DNA of 64,000 nt from Bacteroidota bacterium (lineage in GTDB: Bacteria; Bacteroidota; Bacteroidia; Cytophagales; Cyclobacteriaceae). The notes beneath the pieces are model-generated. The model saw only the letters and a program-made list of their open reading frames with translations. It was not told where the DNA came from and did not search any database. Each line of letters begins with the position of its first letter. Positions within the stretch are counted from its first letter, which is position 1. Where the stretch lies: positions 4,016-68,015 of the forward strand of contig JAEWLI010000074.1 of assembly GCA_023393375.1 (NCBI GenBank), written 5' to 3'. A program made the position numbers and the translations under genes. Positions 27,449 through 36,755 of the stretch are shown one piece after another.

Positions 27449-28224
27449 ACCATTCCTTATCAAATATACATCCCGAAGCAAAAATTGGCTCAAATGTAGT
27501 CATCGAACCTTTTGTAACCATAGAAAAAGATGTGGTAATTGGTGATGATACCTGGATCGGCTCCCATGTAAGTATAATGAATGGAGCACGGATAGGAAAA
27601 AACTGTAAAATTTACCAAGGAGCTGTGATATCAGGTGTTCCGCAGGATCTCAAATTTCGTGGTGAAAAAACCCTTACTGAAATCGGCGACAATACTACAA
27701 TTCGGGAATATGTCACCATCAGCCGTGGTACTGCTGAAAAGCATTTGACCAGAGTGGGCAGCAGGGTATTGTTATGTGCCTATGTACACATTGGCCACGA
27801 TTGTATCGTGGGCGACAATTGTATATTCAGCAATTCTGTACAATTGGCAGGTCATGTAGAGGTAGATAATTTTGCTGTTTTCGGAGGAGCCAGTGCAGTC
27901 CACCAGTTTGTAAGAGTGGGTGCACACGTGATGATAGCAGGAGGTTCTTTGGTTAGAAAAGATGTGCCACCATTTACAGTTGCAGCTCGCGAACCATTGA
28001 GTTATGCGGGCATCAATTCTGTTGGATTACGCAGAAGAGGATTTTCTAATGATCAGATTAATGAGATCCAAGAAATATATCGTTATATTTTCCAAAAAGG
28101 GCTGAATAATTCAAAAGCACTCGATATGGTTCAGGTGGAATGTCCTCCTTCTCACGAACGCGATGTGATAGTAAATTTTATCCGGCAGTCTGACCGTGGT
28201 GTAATGAAAGGTTACAAAGCCTGA
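27445..28224 (+). CDS. lpxA: UDP-N-acetylglucosamine O-acyltransferase
   Basis: 259 residues, full length. N-terminal hexapeptide beta-helix (IHPEAKIGSNVVIEPF, then GVPQDLKFRGEKT and TTIREYVTISRGT), the catalytic His in the LAGHVEVDNFA segment, HQFVRVGAHVMIAGGS, and a C-terminal helical bundle (NSVGLRRRGFSNDQI). It carries out the first step of lipid A synthesis. One base separates it from the ABC ATPase. Confidence 0.96.
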   Translation: MNHSLSNIHPEAKIGSNVVIEPFVTIEKDVVIGDDTWIGSHVSIMNGARIGKNCKIYQGAVISGVPQDLKFRGEKTLTEIGDNTTIREYVTISRGTAEKHLTRVGSRVLLCAYVHIGHDCIVGDNCIFSNSVQLAGHVEVDNFAVFGGASAVHQFVRVGAHVMIAGGSLVRKDVPPFTVAAREPLSYAGINSVGLRRRGFSNDQINEIQEIYRYIFQKGLNNSKALDMVQVECPPSHERDVIVNFIRQSDRGVMKGYKA

Positions 28225-28225
28225 A

Positions 28226-28846
28226 ATGGATATCCACCTGACCGGACTTGGAAAAAAGTTTAACAGGGATTGGATTTTCAAAAACCTTGATACCTCATTA
28301 TTGAGTGGGCAATCATATGCTATTGTTGGGCCAAATGGCAGCGGCAAGTCCACTCTATTAAAAGTAATTGCAGGCTATTTACCCGCCACTACAGGGACAA
28401 TTGCATATTCCCATAAAGGATTACCGGTGACCGATGAGGATTTTTATAAACATATAATTTTTGCAGCTCCGTATCTTGAACTCATTGAAGAATTTAACCT
28501 CACCGAGTTGCTTCAATTTCATTTCAAATTTAAAAAGATCATTCCCGGTCATACCATAGACAGTATAATTGAACTTTTGGGATTTAACCATTCCGCTAAT
28601 AAATTTATCTACAATTTTTCTTCGGGAATGAAACAGCGGGTAAAGCTGGCACTTGCTTTTTTCTCAGAAAGCAATGTTCTTTTTTTGGACGAACCAACTG
28701 TAAATCTTGACGAAGAGGGAATAAAATGGTATTTCGATCAGATCAAAGCATTATCAGAAGATAAACTCATCTTGATTGCATCCAACCAAAAGATGGAATA
28801 TCAGTGGGCATCCAAGGTCATCAATATATCAGAATGTAAGATGTAA
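28226..28846 (+). CDS. ABC transporter ATP-binding protein
   Basis: 206 residues: Walker A GPNGSGKSTLL (about 36-46), signature FSSGMKQRVKLAL, Walker B VLFLDEPTVNLD, H-loop replaced by IASNQKMEY (Asn-Gln where the switch His is usual). It has no membrane domain and no permease gene beside it. Location directly after lpxA suggests an envelope-related role, but the substrate is unknown. The unusual switch region should be noted when inferring transport activity. Confidence 0.87.
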   Translation: MDIHLTGLGKKFNRDWIFKNLDTSLLSGQSYAIVGPNGSGKSTLLKVIAGYLPATTGTIAYSHKGLPVTDEDFYKHIIFAAPYLELIEEFNLTELLQFHFKFKKIIPGHTIDSIIELLGFNHSANKFIYNFSSGMKQRVKLALAFFSESNVLFLDEPTVNLDEEGIKWYFDQIKALSEDKLILIASNQKMEYQWASKVINISECKM

Positions 28847-28933
28847 GATTTACCAATAGAATAACTTCTCCTCTATTGAAAATTTTGATTACTTTTATCA
28901 CGTTTATTTATCAAGAGAAAAAAAACAATAATT

Positions 28934-29428
28934 ATGAAGTACATCAGAACAATATTAAGCCTAACCATTTTGGGGCTAGTAATATTTTTTGCAGGATGTG
29001 GTAAAAAAGATGATCCTAAACCTGCTGAATTAAATGACCAGCAAAAGGCAACAAAAGCATTAAAGGATGGCAGCCCCTGGGATGTGACAGCTGTAACGGG
29101 TACTGAAGTTACCCTCGCAGATGTATCTCCAATGAAGATTTCCTTTGGAGCTACGGGAAGTGGAGTTGATATTACACCCACAACATTTTCAACTTCTTCA
29201 GGTGATGTTCAAATATTATGGACTACAGGAGCTGGAGCTACATGGAGTTGGTCGGGTACAGCAATTTCAACAATTGCATTAACAAATGCTTCCACCAATC
29301 AATTGACCAATGTTCAGTTTTTACCTAATGTTGATGCCCCTACATCGGTTAAGCTGACTTTTATAGCAACTAATCCCGAAGCCAGAGTAGGGGAAATAGG
29401 AGGAACTTATACGGTCACTTTAGAATAA
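28934..29428 (+). CDS. Hypothetical lipoprotein
   Basis: 164 residues. Lipoprotein signal with lipobox FFAGC (Cys22). The mature N-terminus is charged (GKKDDPKPAELNDQQKATKALKDG). The rest is a Ser/Thr/Gly-rich beta domain (TGTEVTLADVSPMKISFG, QILWTTGAGATWSW, EIGGTYTVTL). Similar lipoproteins occur in Cytophagales; no function is known. Monocistronic with a strong terminator at 29467. Confidence 0.72.
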   Translation: MKYIRTILSLTILGLVIFFAGCGKKDDPKPAELNDQQKATKALKDGSPWDVTAVTGTEVTLADVSPMKISFGATGSGVDITPTTFSTSSGDVQILWTTGAGATWSWSGTAISTIALTNASTNQLTNVQFLPNVDAPTSVKLTFIATNPEARVGEIGGTYTVTLE

Positions 29429-29466
29429 TATTGGGGTTAAGTTATTTATTGTTTAAGTTAAAGATT

Positions 29467-29502
29467 AAAAATATAGACAGGATTTACCTGTCTATATTTT
29501 TT
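29467..29502. terminator. Strong bidirectional terminator
   Basis: A perfect 15-bp stem (left arm 29467-29481, right arm 29487-29501; core ATAGACAGG / CCTGTCTAT) with a 5-base loop and A/T flanks. It serves the lipoprotein gene and the convergent DUF4202 gene, whose stop is at 29503. Confidence 0.85.
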
Positions 29503-30114
29503 CTATTTGTTGCGTTCATTGTGCAATGTCCCTACAAATCTTTCTATCAGTGGCATAAGTTTTTCATTATAATTAATTTTGAGCGCAGCTTCATGTGCTT
29601 TTTCGCTCATTTTACGCCAGGTTTTGGTCAAAATATCAATAACTTTTTCATCAGGATGTTTTCCCGCAAATTCTTCCAGATAATATTCTAAAAATACAAG
29701 ACAGATCACATCTTCCAATGTTTGTGTATCAGGGTCATTTTTTAAATTCTTTTTTTGGATAAGGTATTTTACCCTTTCAATCAGATCATTGTCAGCATTA
29801 TGCTTTATCAATATATTTTCTAGTATTTTGGAATGATAAACCTTTAGTTCATTCCTCCACTGAAAATATCCGACTTTATTCATTGGGTATGACTGACGGG
29901 GGATTTCCCATCTACCTACATGTTGACCACGGGCAGCAATTTGTACAGGTATGGGTGCTTCTGGGTGAAATTCATTTAGTTTTTCCGTCATCCGCACACC
30001 GTATAACTGTTCTCTTGGAAATTCCCGGCCTTGATAAAATTCATGATTCGGATCGAAACTATTGTATTGATCTATATCCTTAAATATCTCTTTTAGTTGA
30101 AAGTGACTTGGCAT
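29503..30114 (-). CDS. DUF4202-family protein
   Basis: About 203 residues from the ATG at 30114 (a GTG at 30132 would add six). Motifs ARGQHVGRWEIPR, GYFQWRNELKVYH, and EDVICLVFLEYYLEEFAGKH identify the DUF4202 family, an all-helical, His/Asp-containing fold that resembles an HD-type site. The function is not established. It is transcribed towards the terminator at 29467. Confidence 0.8.
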   Translation of the reverse strand: MPSHFQLKEIFKDIDQYNSFDPNHEFYQGREFPREQLYGVRMTEKLNEFHPEAPIPVQIAARGQHVGRWEIPRQSYPMNKVGYFQWRNELKVYHSKILENILIKHNADNDLIERVKYLIQKKNLKNDPDTQTLEDVICLVFLEYYLEEFAGKHPDEKVIDILTKTWRKMSEKAHEAALKINYNEKLMPLIERFVGTLHNERNK

Positions 30115-30169
30115 AAATGACTTTTTAATCACAAATAATTTTCTGTCCCGTAGTTATATACAAGAAACA

Positions 30170-30177
30170 CAAAAATA
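30170..30177 (-). promoter_or_regulatory. -7 box for the DUF4202 gene
   Basis: On the minus strand TATTTTTG fits TAnnTTTG, 55 bases before the ATG at 30114. No -33 element is evident. Confidence 0.4.
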
Positions 30178-30195
30178 AAATAAATAATCAGTTTT

Positions 30196-30975
30196 CTATT
30201 GTTTCTTTTCTATAATACCGATCATTTGATTGCCCAGGAATGGAAAAATAGTATCTAATATACCATAAATGATTTTAGCACCTTTTACTTTATATTTTTT
30301 AGGTAAAAATGTCACAAATGGTTTAATGGCAAAAGTATGATTCCAAAAACATAAACATTTAATATATGAGGCCCTTGACAAAAGGTAACTTTTGGATGTT
30401 TGAACCAGTATGGAATTGTTCCACCGGAACACATAGTTTATTATTCCATCATGATCTTCCCATTCCCGACCCATGTATTTTGAGACCACTCCCGTATGGG
30501 GCTCAATAACTATAACTGCTTTACTGGCTACCCTTAACATTTCGGTCAAACCAAGAGCGGGACGTGAGAGGTGATGTAGTCCATCCTGAACCACTACCAA
30601 ATCAAAAGAATTTTCCTCAAGATCAATATTTTCACAATCAGCAAACATGGTCTTTAATCTGGGATCTAAATGTTTACAGGTCTCTAAGGCATGGTAGGAA
30701 AAATCACTCACGGTAACTGAGGAAAAACCTTGATTAAGAAAAAAGAGCCCCTCTCCTCCTACTCCACCACAAACCACCAATACTTTCCAATCTCTTATTT
30801 CCTCCAGTTTTACTTTAAAATGGCTGGAAAGCTCCTTTACCGCCATATGAAGCCTTCTGTCCCTGACAAATCTGATCCAAGTGTCTTTTGTATAATGGCA
30901 AGTGTAGGCTTCTAAACCTCGCTTGTCGTATGAGGTTTCATATGCCATTTGTTGATTTTTGACTAATTCATTCAT
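30196..30975 (-). CDS. Class I SAM-dependent methyltransferase
   Basis: 259 residues. SAM-binding motif I is VLVVCGGVGGEGLFFLNQG (about 65-83), followed by VTVSDFS (acidic ribose ligand), DCENIDLEENSFDLVVVQDGLHHL and the RVASKAVIVIEPH strand. The order matches the methyltransferase-11 type. The C-terminal part is basic and partly hydrophobic (FVTFLPKKYKVKGAKIIYGILD), suggesting membrane or envelope association. The neighbours do not reveal the substrate. Confidence 0.82.
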   Translation of the reverse strand: MNELVKNQQMAYETSYDKRGLEAYTCHYTKDTWIRFVRDRRLHMAVKELSSHFKVKLEEIRDWKVLVVCGGVGGEGLFFLNQGFSSVTVSDFSYHALETCKHLDPRLKTMFADCENIDLEENSFDLVVVQDGLHHLSRPALGLTEMLRVASKAVIVIEPHTGVVSKYMGREWEDHDGIINYVFRWNNSILVQTSKSYLLSRASYIKCLCFWNHTFAIKPFVTFLPKKYKVKGAKIIYGILDTIFPFLGNQMIGIIEKKQ

Positions 30976-31157
30976 AGCATCGGTGTTTTAAGTAAAAAAT
31001 ATACACTAGGGTTATAAAAAAAATAAAATATATACAATTACCTGAAATTAAACTAATAATATTTGAATTTTTTCTAAAAGAAATATTAACGGGAGTAGTG
31101 AATCGGAAATGAAGTTTGGATTATGTTTAAGAGGCCTTCCATAAAAAGGCAATGATT

Positions 31158-32801
31158 TTAAAATGGGAAATCCTCAGTATAATCTATGTCTATGTCCAAT
31201 GCTTCTTGCTGGGGCTTCTGTGCATTTACATGTACAGCATTGCCATTGACAAAAATAGCCTTATATGGTTTGGTAGGGCATGCATATTCACAAGCACCAC
31301 AGCCAATGCAAATATCTTCAGTTACTTGAGGAATAAACAGCCCATCATGATAAGGTATCATATCCACTGCTTTGGTGGGACAGTGTTCAGAACATGCACC
31401 ACAATCTGTTCCGTCTGTCTCAACTACACAATTTTCTTTGATAAAAACTGCTTTACCCAACTGAATCAGCTTCTTTTCTTCTAATGAGACTGGCAACAAA
31501 GCACCCGCTGGACAAACATCCATGCAGATGGTGCATTCGAAATTACAAAACCCTGCATGATAATCCATGTGTGGTTGCATAAAACCAGTCAAACCATATT
31601 GAGTCAAAGAAGGCTGAATGACATGGGTGGGACATGCACTGACGCAAAGATGACAAGCTGTGCACCTATCAGTAAATTTACGGATGGTACTGGCTCCAGG
31701 AGGGGTAACCGGAAAATCTTTTGCCTCAGGAATAATCGTTGGCCTGGACGAAGTAATTTCACCAGGATTCGCCAAACTGGCATTGTCATAATTGCCTGAT
31801 GGCATTTTATTCAATTTAAACCCGAAGATACTCATTAATATAACCGCTGATCCAGCAATAAAACTTCTTTTGGATTCATCAGCAGTAGCCATATGAACAG
31901 GCACCGGCTTTTTACTTACAGGTTTTTTTTGCCATGACATTTTGTACGTCATGGCATCTTTTTTACATACAGTAAAACAATTGAAGCAATTGACACATCT
32001 GGAGAAATCTACATGCTTGTTTACTTTATCAATACAATTTGACTTACAGTCCCATTCACATAATCCACAATTGTTGCATTCACTGTCACTAATTCTAATT
32101 TTGAATAATGAAAATCTTGAAATCAATCCAAGAAAAGTACCCACAGGACAGATAGCGTTACAATATAACCGACCTTTACGGTATGACATCCAGGTAATAA
32201 CTCCCAATATAGCAGAAGGATACAATAAAAAAATCCAGTCTATTTTGCCATATTTTGCAGGATAAAGCCAGAACAAGTCAAGTTTTAGCAATGTATTGGC
32301 TATAATATTATTAATTCCAATATATATTGGTTTGATCAGATTCACGCTAATCCTTCCAAAATTGCTGAATGGGTCTAAAAGGTTCAATGCGAATACACTA
32401 CCTGCCAATAGGAAAATGACTACAACAACCAAAAAACCATAACGCCACCAATTGTGTGGTCGATTGTATTTATATATCTTTTTCTTCTTCTTATTTCGTT
32501 TTTGTACTCTTTTTGAAATGTGGCTGATGCCATCTTGTAATGTGCCCAATGGACAAACAGAAGAACAATATACCCTCCCAAATAACAATGTCAGGACAAT
32601 CACAATCAGAAATCCCAAAGCAGCGATACCTACCACAGTGATAAACTTCATCATGGATGGGGCAAACTGAAGATATAAAAGGTAATTGATAAATTTTTCA
32701 GGAAGTATGTGCCTGAAATCTATAAACAGTAGAAATGTTAATAGAAAAAACAAAAGGGAAACAACAATTCGGACCTTCTTTAAATGCTTCAAACCCATCA
32801 A
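31158..32801 (-). CDS. Membrane-bound polyferredoxin (NapH/YccM-like)
   Basis: 547 residues. About five TM segments in the first 300 residues, with two CxxxCP motifs of the NapH/NosR group (GRVYCSSVCPLGT and GRLYCNAICPVGT). At least six further Cys clusters follow: CNNCGLCEWDC, CVNCFNCFTVC, CTACHLCVSACP, CTICMDVCP, CGACSEHCP and CIGCGACEYACP, giving a long 4Fe-4S wire. A hydrophobic segment near residue 315 (FIAGSAVILMSIFGFKL) follows KR-S-F, resembling an internal Tat-like anchor. Predicted role: membrane electron transfer from or to the quinone pool. It starts 4 bases after the DUF362 gene. Confidence 0.85.
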   Translation of the reverse strand: MMGLKHLKKVRIVVSLLFFLLTFLLFIDFRHILPEKFINYLLYLQFAPSMMKFITVVGIAALGFLIVIVLTLLFGRVYCSSVCPLGTLQDGISHISKRVQKRNKKKKKIYKYNRPHNWWRYGFLVVVVIFLLAGSVFALNLLDPFSNFGRISVNLIKPIYIGINNIIANTLLKLDLFWLYPAKYGKIDWIFLLYPSAILGVITWMSYRKGRLYCNAICPVGTFLGLISRFSLFKIRISDSECNNCGLCEWDCKSNCIDKVNKHVDFSRCVNCFNCFTVCKKDAMTYKMSWQKKPVSKKPVPVHMATADESKRSFIAGSAVILMSIFGFKLNKMPSGNYDNASLANPGEITSSRPTIIPEAKDFPVTPPGASTIRKFTDRCTACHLCVSACPTHVIQPSLTQYGLTGFMQPHMDYHAGFCNFECTICMDVCPAGALLPVSLEEKKLIQLGKAVFIKENCVVETDGTDCGACSEHCPTKAVDMIPYHDGLFIPQVTEDICIGCGACEYACPTKPYKAIFVNGNAVHVNAQKPQQEALDIDIDYTEDFPF

Positions 32802-32805
32802 CTTG

Positions 32806-33708
32806 TTATATTGTCAACCTTTTTATATTTAATTTGCTCAGATCTTTTACACCAACCTTCAACTCATCAGCAAAATTAATGTAAGGGATATCTTCAGGTT
32901 TCGATCCAAACATCATAGCTGCAGCTGCATCCGCAGCTACCATGTCAGTAGAAATGATTTGTGATTTCATTGGCACTAAATCATCGACAGAGACGCCTCT
33001 TGGGCCGTTTCTTTTCATCACAGCATATGCATCTATTATATTCAAATCTGGTTTTCTGAATGTGGCAAAATCAGCAATACACTGATGTAAATTATTTCTG
33101 TGCCAGAATCCCCTATCCCAAACAATCCCCATGAGGTTTTTCATCGCAACTGTGAGTTTGGTAGACGAATGATGTTTTAAAACAGGCACATTTATAAAAA
33201 CGTCGGATGATAAAATCAATTCATGTACTTTTGCCGATTTTAACACTTTACCCCCCACTTCGACACTCTGATAAAAGTTTTCGGTATTTCCACCAACTAT
33301 TTTCCCGCCGGCATCTTTAGTTGCTCTTTCAATTCCACTATTTGTATAACATCTGGTCCATGTATCACATGTATGGTCAAATACAAAAACTTCCTTTGCT
33401 CCGGCATTCAGACAATGTTCTATGATTCTATGTACTAACTTAGGATTGGTATTGGCAGCTTTTTCTGGTTCTGCATCCCAGCCAATGTTAGGTTTTACTA
33501 CCACCGTTTGACCTCTTTTAACAAACCTCGACATGCCGCCAATAGCTTCAATCGCTTTGTTGAACATATCTGTTGCTTCGCCCCCTTTTATTGCTACAAG
33601 GTCTACAGGATTGAATGCCATGGCTGACAGATTTCCAAACATACTCGTAGCCAAACCTAGCGACAACCCGGCACCGGCGGTCTTTTGAATAAATTTTCTC
33701 CTATCCAT
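32806..33708 (-). CDS. Tat-exported DUF362-domain protein
   Basis: 300 residues. Twin-arginine signal MDRRKFIQKTAGAG...ATSMFGNLSAMA indicates folded export. The DUF362 domain follows: VVVKPNIGWDAEPEKAANT, VFDHTCDTW, INVPVLKHHSSTKLTVAMKN, and SQIISTDMVAADAAAAMMFG. The family is of unknown function and is often associated with ferredoxin domains. It is cotranscribed with the polyferredoxin (4-base gap), so the pair probably forms one redox complex at the periplasmic face. Confidence 0.85.
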   Translation of the reverse strand: MDRRKFIQKTAGAGLSLGLATSMFGNLSAMAFNPVDLVAIKGGEATDMFNKAIEAIGGMSRFVKRGQTVVVKPNIGWDAEPEKAANTNPKLVHRIIEHCLNAGAKEVFVFDHTCDTWTRCYTNSGIERATKDAGGKIVGGNTENFYQSVEVGGKVLKSAKVHELILSSDVFINVPVLKHHSSTKLTVAMKNLMGIVWDRGFWHRNNLHQCIADFATFRKPDLNIIDAYAVMKRNGPRGVSVDDLVPMKSQIISTDMVAADAAAAMMFGSKPEDIPYINFADELKVGVKDLSKLNIKRLTI

Positions 33709-33969
33709 TATTTATCAGTGATTAGTATATGAAAGATCCTTGAACAATTCATAAAATTAAAGCAATAGCCAGTAAAAAAACATGACATAAATCAGAAGAA
33801 CGTAAGTGTGTAGTTAATGAAGTGTTAAAGAGATCAGCCTTAAAAAGGGGGTAAATTGAGTTTTGAATGTTGATTGCTACTAAACCGAGAAAAGAAGGAA
33901 CAATGCAAAACTCATAAATATCTTAAGGCTTTTCACTGACAAAATGGCATTTTTAATATTGAAGTTTAT

Positions 33970-33977
33970 TATCTTTG
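33970..33977 (+). promoter_or_regulatory. -7 box for miaB
   Basis: TATCTTTG fits TAnnTTTG, 20 bases before the ATG at 33998. Its position decides the start: an in-frame ATG at 33944 lies upstream of this box and would not be on the transcript. Confidence 0.55.
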
Positions 33978-33997
33978 CCGTCCGGAAATTGAGGATT

Positions 33998-35416
33998 ATG
34001 GAAAATTTGATTAAGGACATCGGAATATTAAGGGAGGAGAAAAAATCCACATGTGAAACCTTAAAAGTATCAGAAGAACAAAATACAGGTAAAAAAAGAA
34101 AATTATACATCGAAAGCTACGGATGTCAAATGAATTTTTCTGATTCGGAAATTGTGATGTCTGTCATGCAAAAAGACGGCTTTGATTCTACATCTGATTA
34201 TACCATAGCAGATGCTATATTTATCAATACCTGTTCCATCCGTGAAAAAGCAGAACAAACTGTACGCAAACGATTGTCTGAGTTCAATTCTTTAAAAAAG
34301 AAAAACCCGGGATTGATCATAGGCGTGTTGGGATGTATGGCAGAGCGTTTAAAACAACAATTTCTTGAAGAAGAAAAGATTGTAGATATTGTAGCTGGGC
34401 CTGATGCTTATCGTGATTTGCCCAAGTTGGTATTGCAAGTCGATGAAGGATCCAAAGCTATTAATACCTTTTTATCAAGGGAAGAAACCTATGCTGACAT
34501 TAGCCCCATACGCTTGAATAGTAATGGCATTACGGCTTTTATCTCTATCATGCGTGGTTGCGACAATATGTGTTCTTTTTGTGTGGTTCCCTTTACCAGG
34601 GGCAGGGAAAGAAGTCGGGATCCACATTCCATAGTACGGGAAGCTCAATATTTATATGATAATGGGTACCGTGAGGTTACCCTATTAGGGCAGAATGTGG
34701 ATTCTTACAAGTGGATCACTGACAATGAAAATGTAAATTTTGCAGGACTTCTCGAAAGAGTAGCTCAAGTTCATCCTGATTTACGGGTCCGGTTTTCAAC
34801 CTCTCATCCGAAAGATATGACAGATGAGGTGCTTTATACAATGAAAAAATATGATAACATCTGTAAATACATTCACCTACCAGCTCAAAGTGGCAATACC
34901 AGAATATTGGAACTAATGAAAAGAACTTATACCAGGGAATGGTATATTGAAAGAATAGATGCCATCAGGAGGATTTTAGGCAACGAATGTGGTATTTCAT
35001 CTGACGTGATAGCCGGATTTTGTTCAGAAACGGAAGAGGAACATCAGGATACACTTTCATTGATGGATTATGCTAAATACGATTTCTCCTATATGTTCAT
35101 GTATTCGGAAAGACCTGGCACTTACGCTGAAAAAAAATTGGATGATGATATTCCAGAAATCGTGAAAAAAAGAAGATTACAGGAAATCATTGATAAACAA
35201 CAACAGTTGTCCCTAGAAAGAAATAAACTCGATCTCAACAAAGTCCATAAGGTATTAGTAGAAGGTGTTTCAAAAAAATCGTCAGAACATATGCAAGGTC
35301 GAAACAGTGCAAATAAAGTAGTGGTTTTCCCTAGAAAAGCTTTTTTACCGGGACAATATGTAGAGGTAATAGTGACGGATTGTACTTCTGCCACTTTGAT
35401 GGGCACCTCCATTTAA
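33998..35416 (+). CDS. miaB: tRNA-2-methylthio-N6-dimethylallyladenosine synthase
   Basis: 472 residues from the ATG at 33998. Order: UPF0004 domain (YIESYGCQMNFSDSEIV, with three cluster Cys including NTCSIREKA and GVLGCMAERLK), radical-SAM domain with SIMRGCDNMCSFCVVPFTRGRERSR, and the TRAM domain (VEGVSKKSSEHMQGRNSANK, then LPGQYVEVIVTD). It adds the methylthio group at A37 of tRNAs reading UNN codons. It is followed after 34 bases by the sigma-54 activator gene. Confidence 0.95.
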   Translation: MENLIKDIGILREEKKSTCETLKVSEEQNTGKKRKLYIESYGCQMNFSDSEIVMSVMQKDGFDSTSDYTIADAIFINTCSIREKAEQTVRKRLSEFNSLKKKNPGLIIGVLGCMAERLKQQFLEEEKIVDIVAGPDAYRDLPKLVLQVDEGSKAINTFLSREETYADISPIRLNSNGITAFISIMRGCDNMCSFCVVPFTRGRERSRDPHSIVREAQYLYDNGYREVTLLGQNVDSYKWITDNENVNFAGLLERVAQVHPDLRVRFSTSHPKDMTDEVLYTMKKYDNICKYIHLPAQSGNTRILELMKRTYTREWYIERIDAIRRILGNECGISSDVIAGFCSETEEEHQDTLSLMDYAKYDFSYMFMYSERPGTYAEKKLDDDIPEIVKKRRLQEIIDKQQQLSLERNKLDLNKVHKVLVEGVSKKSSEHMQGRNSANKVVVFPRKAFLPGQYVEVIVTDCTSATLMGTSI

Positions 35417-35450
35417 TAAATTAATTTACTGCTGATCTAATTTTAAAAAC

Positions 35451-36755
35451 GTGAGAGAACAGGATATCTTATCAATAAAACAGCGATTTGAGATCATTGG
35501 TAATTCTCCTTTGCTCAATCATGCCATCGAGGTGGCGGCACAGGTAGCCCCTACCGATATGACAGCATTAATTACCGGAGAAAGTGGGAGTGGGAAAGAA
35601 TCTTTTTCCAAAATAATTCACCAATTAAGTATGCGAAAGCATGGTCCTTTTATTGCCGTTAATTGCGGTGCCATTCCTGAAGGGACTATTGATTCAGAAT
35701 TATTTGGACATGAAAAGGGCTCATTTACTGGAGCATACGAAACCAGAAAAGGGTATTTTGAAGTCACGAATGGCGGCACAATTTTTCTCGATGAAATTGG
35801 TGAAATGCCACTTAATACCCAGGCAAGGTTGTTGAGGGTGCTGGAGTATGGGGAGTTTATAAAAGTTGGTTCTTCAAAAGTTCAGAAAACAGATGTAAGA
35901 GTGGTAGCTGCTACCAATAAAATATTGGATGAGGCAATTCAAAAAGGAAAATTCCGTGAAGATTTATATTATCGGTTAAGTACAGTACCCATCTTTGTGC
36001 CGCCTTTAAGAGAAAGAGGTGAAGATATCTTTTTACTATTCAGAAAATTTGCCATAGACTTCGCAGAAAAATATCGCACCAAGCCAGTAGTTTTAACAGA
36101 TGAGTCCAAAACACTTTTACTGAGCTATCGATTTCCAGGAAATATAAGGCAATTAAAGAATTTGGTGGAACAGATGTCTGTGTTGTCAATAGAGCGAGAG
36201 ATCAATTCTGAGATGTTGGTAAAATTTTTACCTAAAGAAAAATCAAATTTACCTACCCTGTATCAGGATTTAAATAAACGTCCGGAAGGATTTACCGAAA
36301 GAGACCTACTTTATAAAATATTATTCGATATGAAAAAGGATGTAACAGATTTAAAAAAGCTGGTACATCAAATATTGAAGCAGGGGGATTATAGTGATGA
36401 TATCATCCAGGAAAATCAGGATCTATTTCATAATATGGGTGCTGAAATAAAACAGGACCCTCATGTTCCATCAACCTTTCTTTTATCAGATGCCAACTCG
36501 AATAAATCATTTGAGATTCCTCATATTAGAACGACTTCCCCTTATAATGACCATCGTGAAAAGGAAGAAATTGAGGATATTTCGCATGAAACCGAATTAG
36601 ATGAATCACTGTCTATTGAGAAAAAAGAGAAGGAACTGATTATCAGAGCACTTCAGAAAAATCATAATAAAAGAAAATATGCAGCTCAAGATCTTGGAAT
36701 CTCTGAACGGACGTTATATAGGAAAATCAAACAGTATGCATTGGAAGATATTTAA
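35451..36755 (+). CDS. Sigma-54-dependent transcriptional activator without a sensor domain
   Basis: 434 residues, GTG start. The AAA+ domain begins almost at the N-terminus: Walker A GESGSGKE (43-50), the sigma-54 contact loop as GSFTGA (90-95; Ala to Ser variant of GAFTGA), Walker B FLDEIGEMP (112-120), and arginine-finger region YRLSTVPIFVPPLRERGEDI. After a low-complexity linker, the C-terminal Fis-type HTH at about 395-432 has NHNKRKYAAQDLGISERTLY. There is no receiver, GAF or PAS domain, so control must act on the AAA+ domain or on expression. Overlaps lptE by 20 bases. Confidence 0.9.
   Translation: MREQDILSIKQRFEIIGNSPLLNHAIEVAAQVAPTDMTALITGESGSGKESFSKIIHQLSMRKHGPFIAVNCGAIPEGTIDSELFGHEKGSFTGAYETRKGYFEVTNGGTIFLDEIGEMPLNTQARLLRVLEYGEFIKVGSSKVQKTDVRVVAATNKILDEAIQKGKFREDLYYRLSTVPIFVPPLRERGEDIFLLFRKFAIDFAEKYRTKPVVLTDESKTLLLSYRFPGNIRQLKNLVEQMSVLSIEREINSEMLVKFLPKEKSNLPTLYQDLNKRPEGFTERDLLYKILFDMKKDVTDLKKLVHQILKQGDYSDDIIQENQDLFHNMGAEIKQDPHVPSTFLLSDANSNKSFEIPHIRTTSPYNDHREKEEIEDISHETELDESLSIEKKEKELIIRALQKNHNKRKYAAQDLGISERTLYRKIKQYALEDI

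Noticed and set aside
31122..31146. Terminator after the polyferredoxin gene
   Set aside because: A short GCCTT/AAGGC hairpin is present but without a T run on the minus strand.
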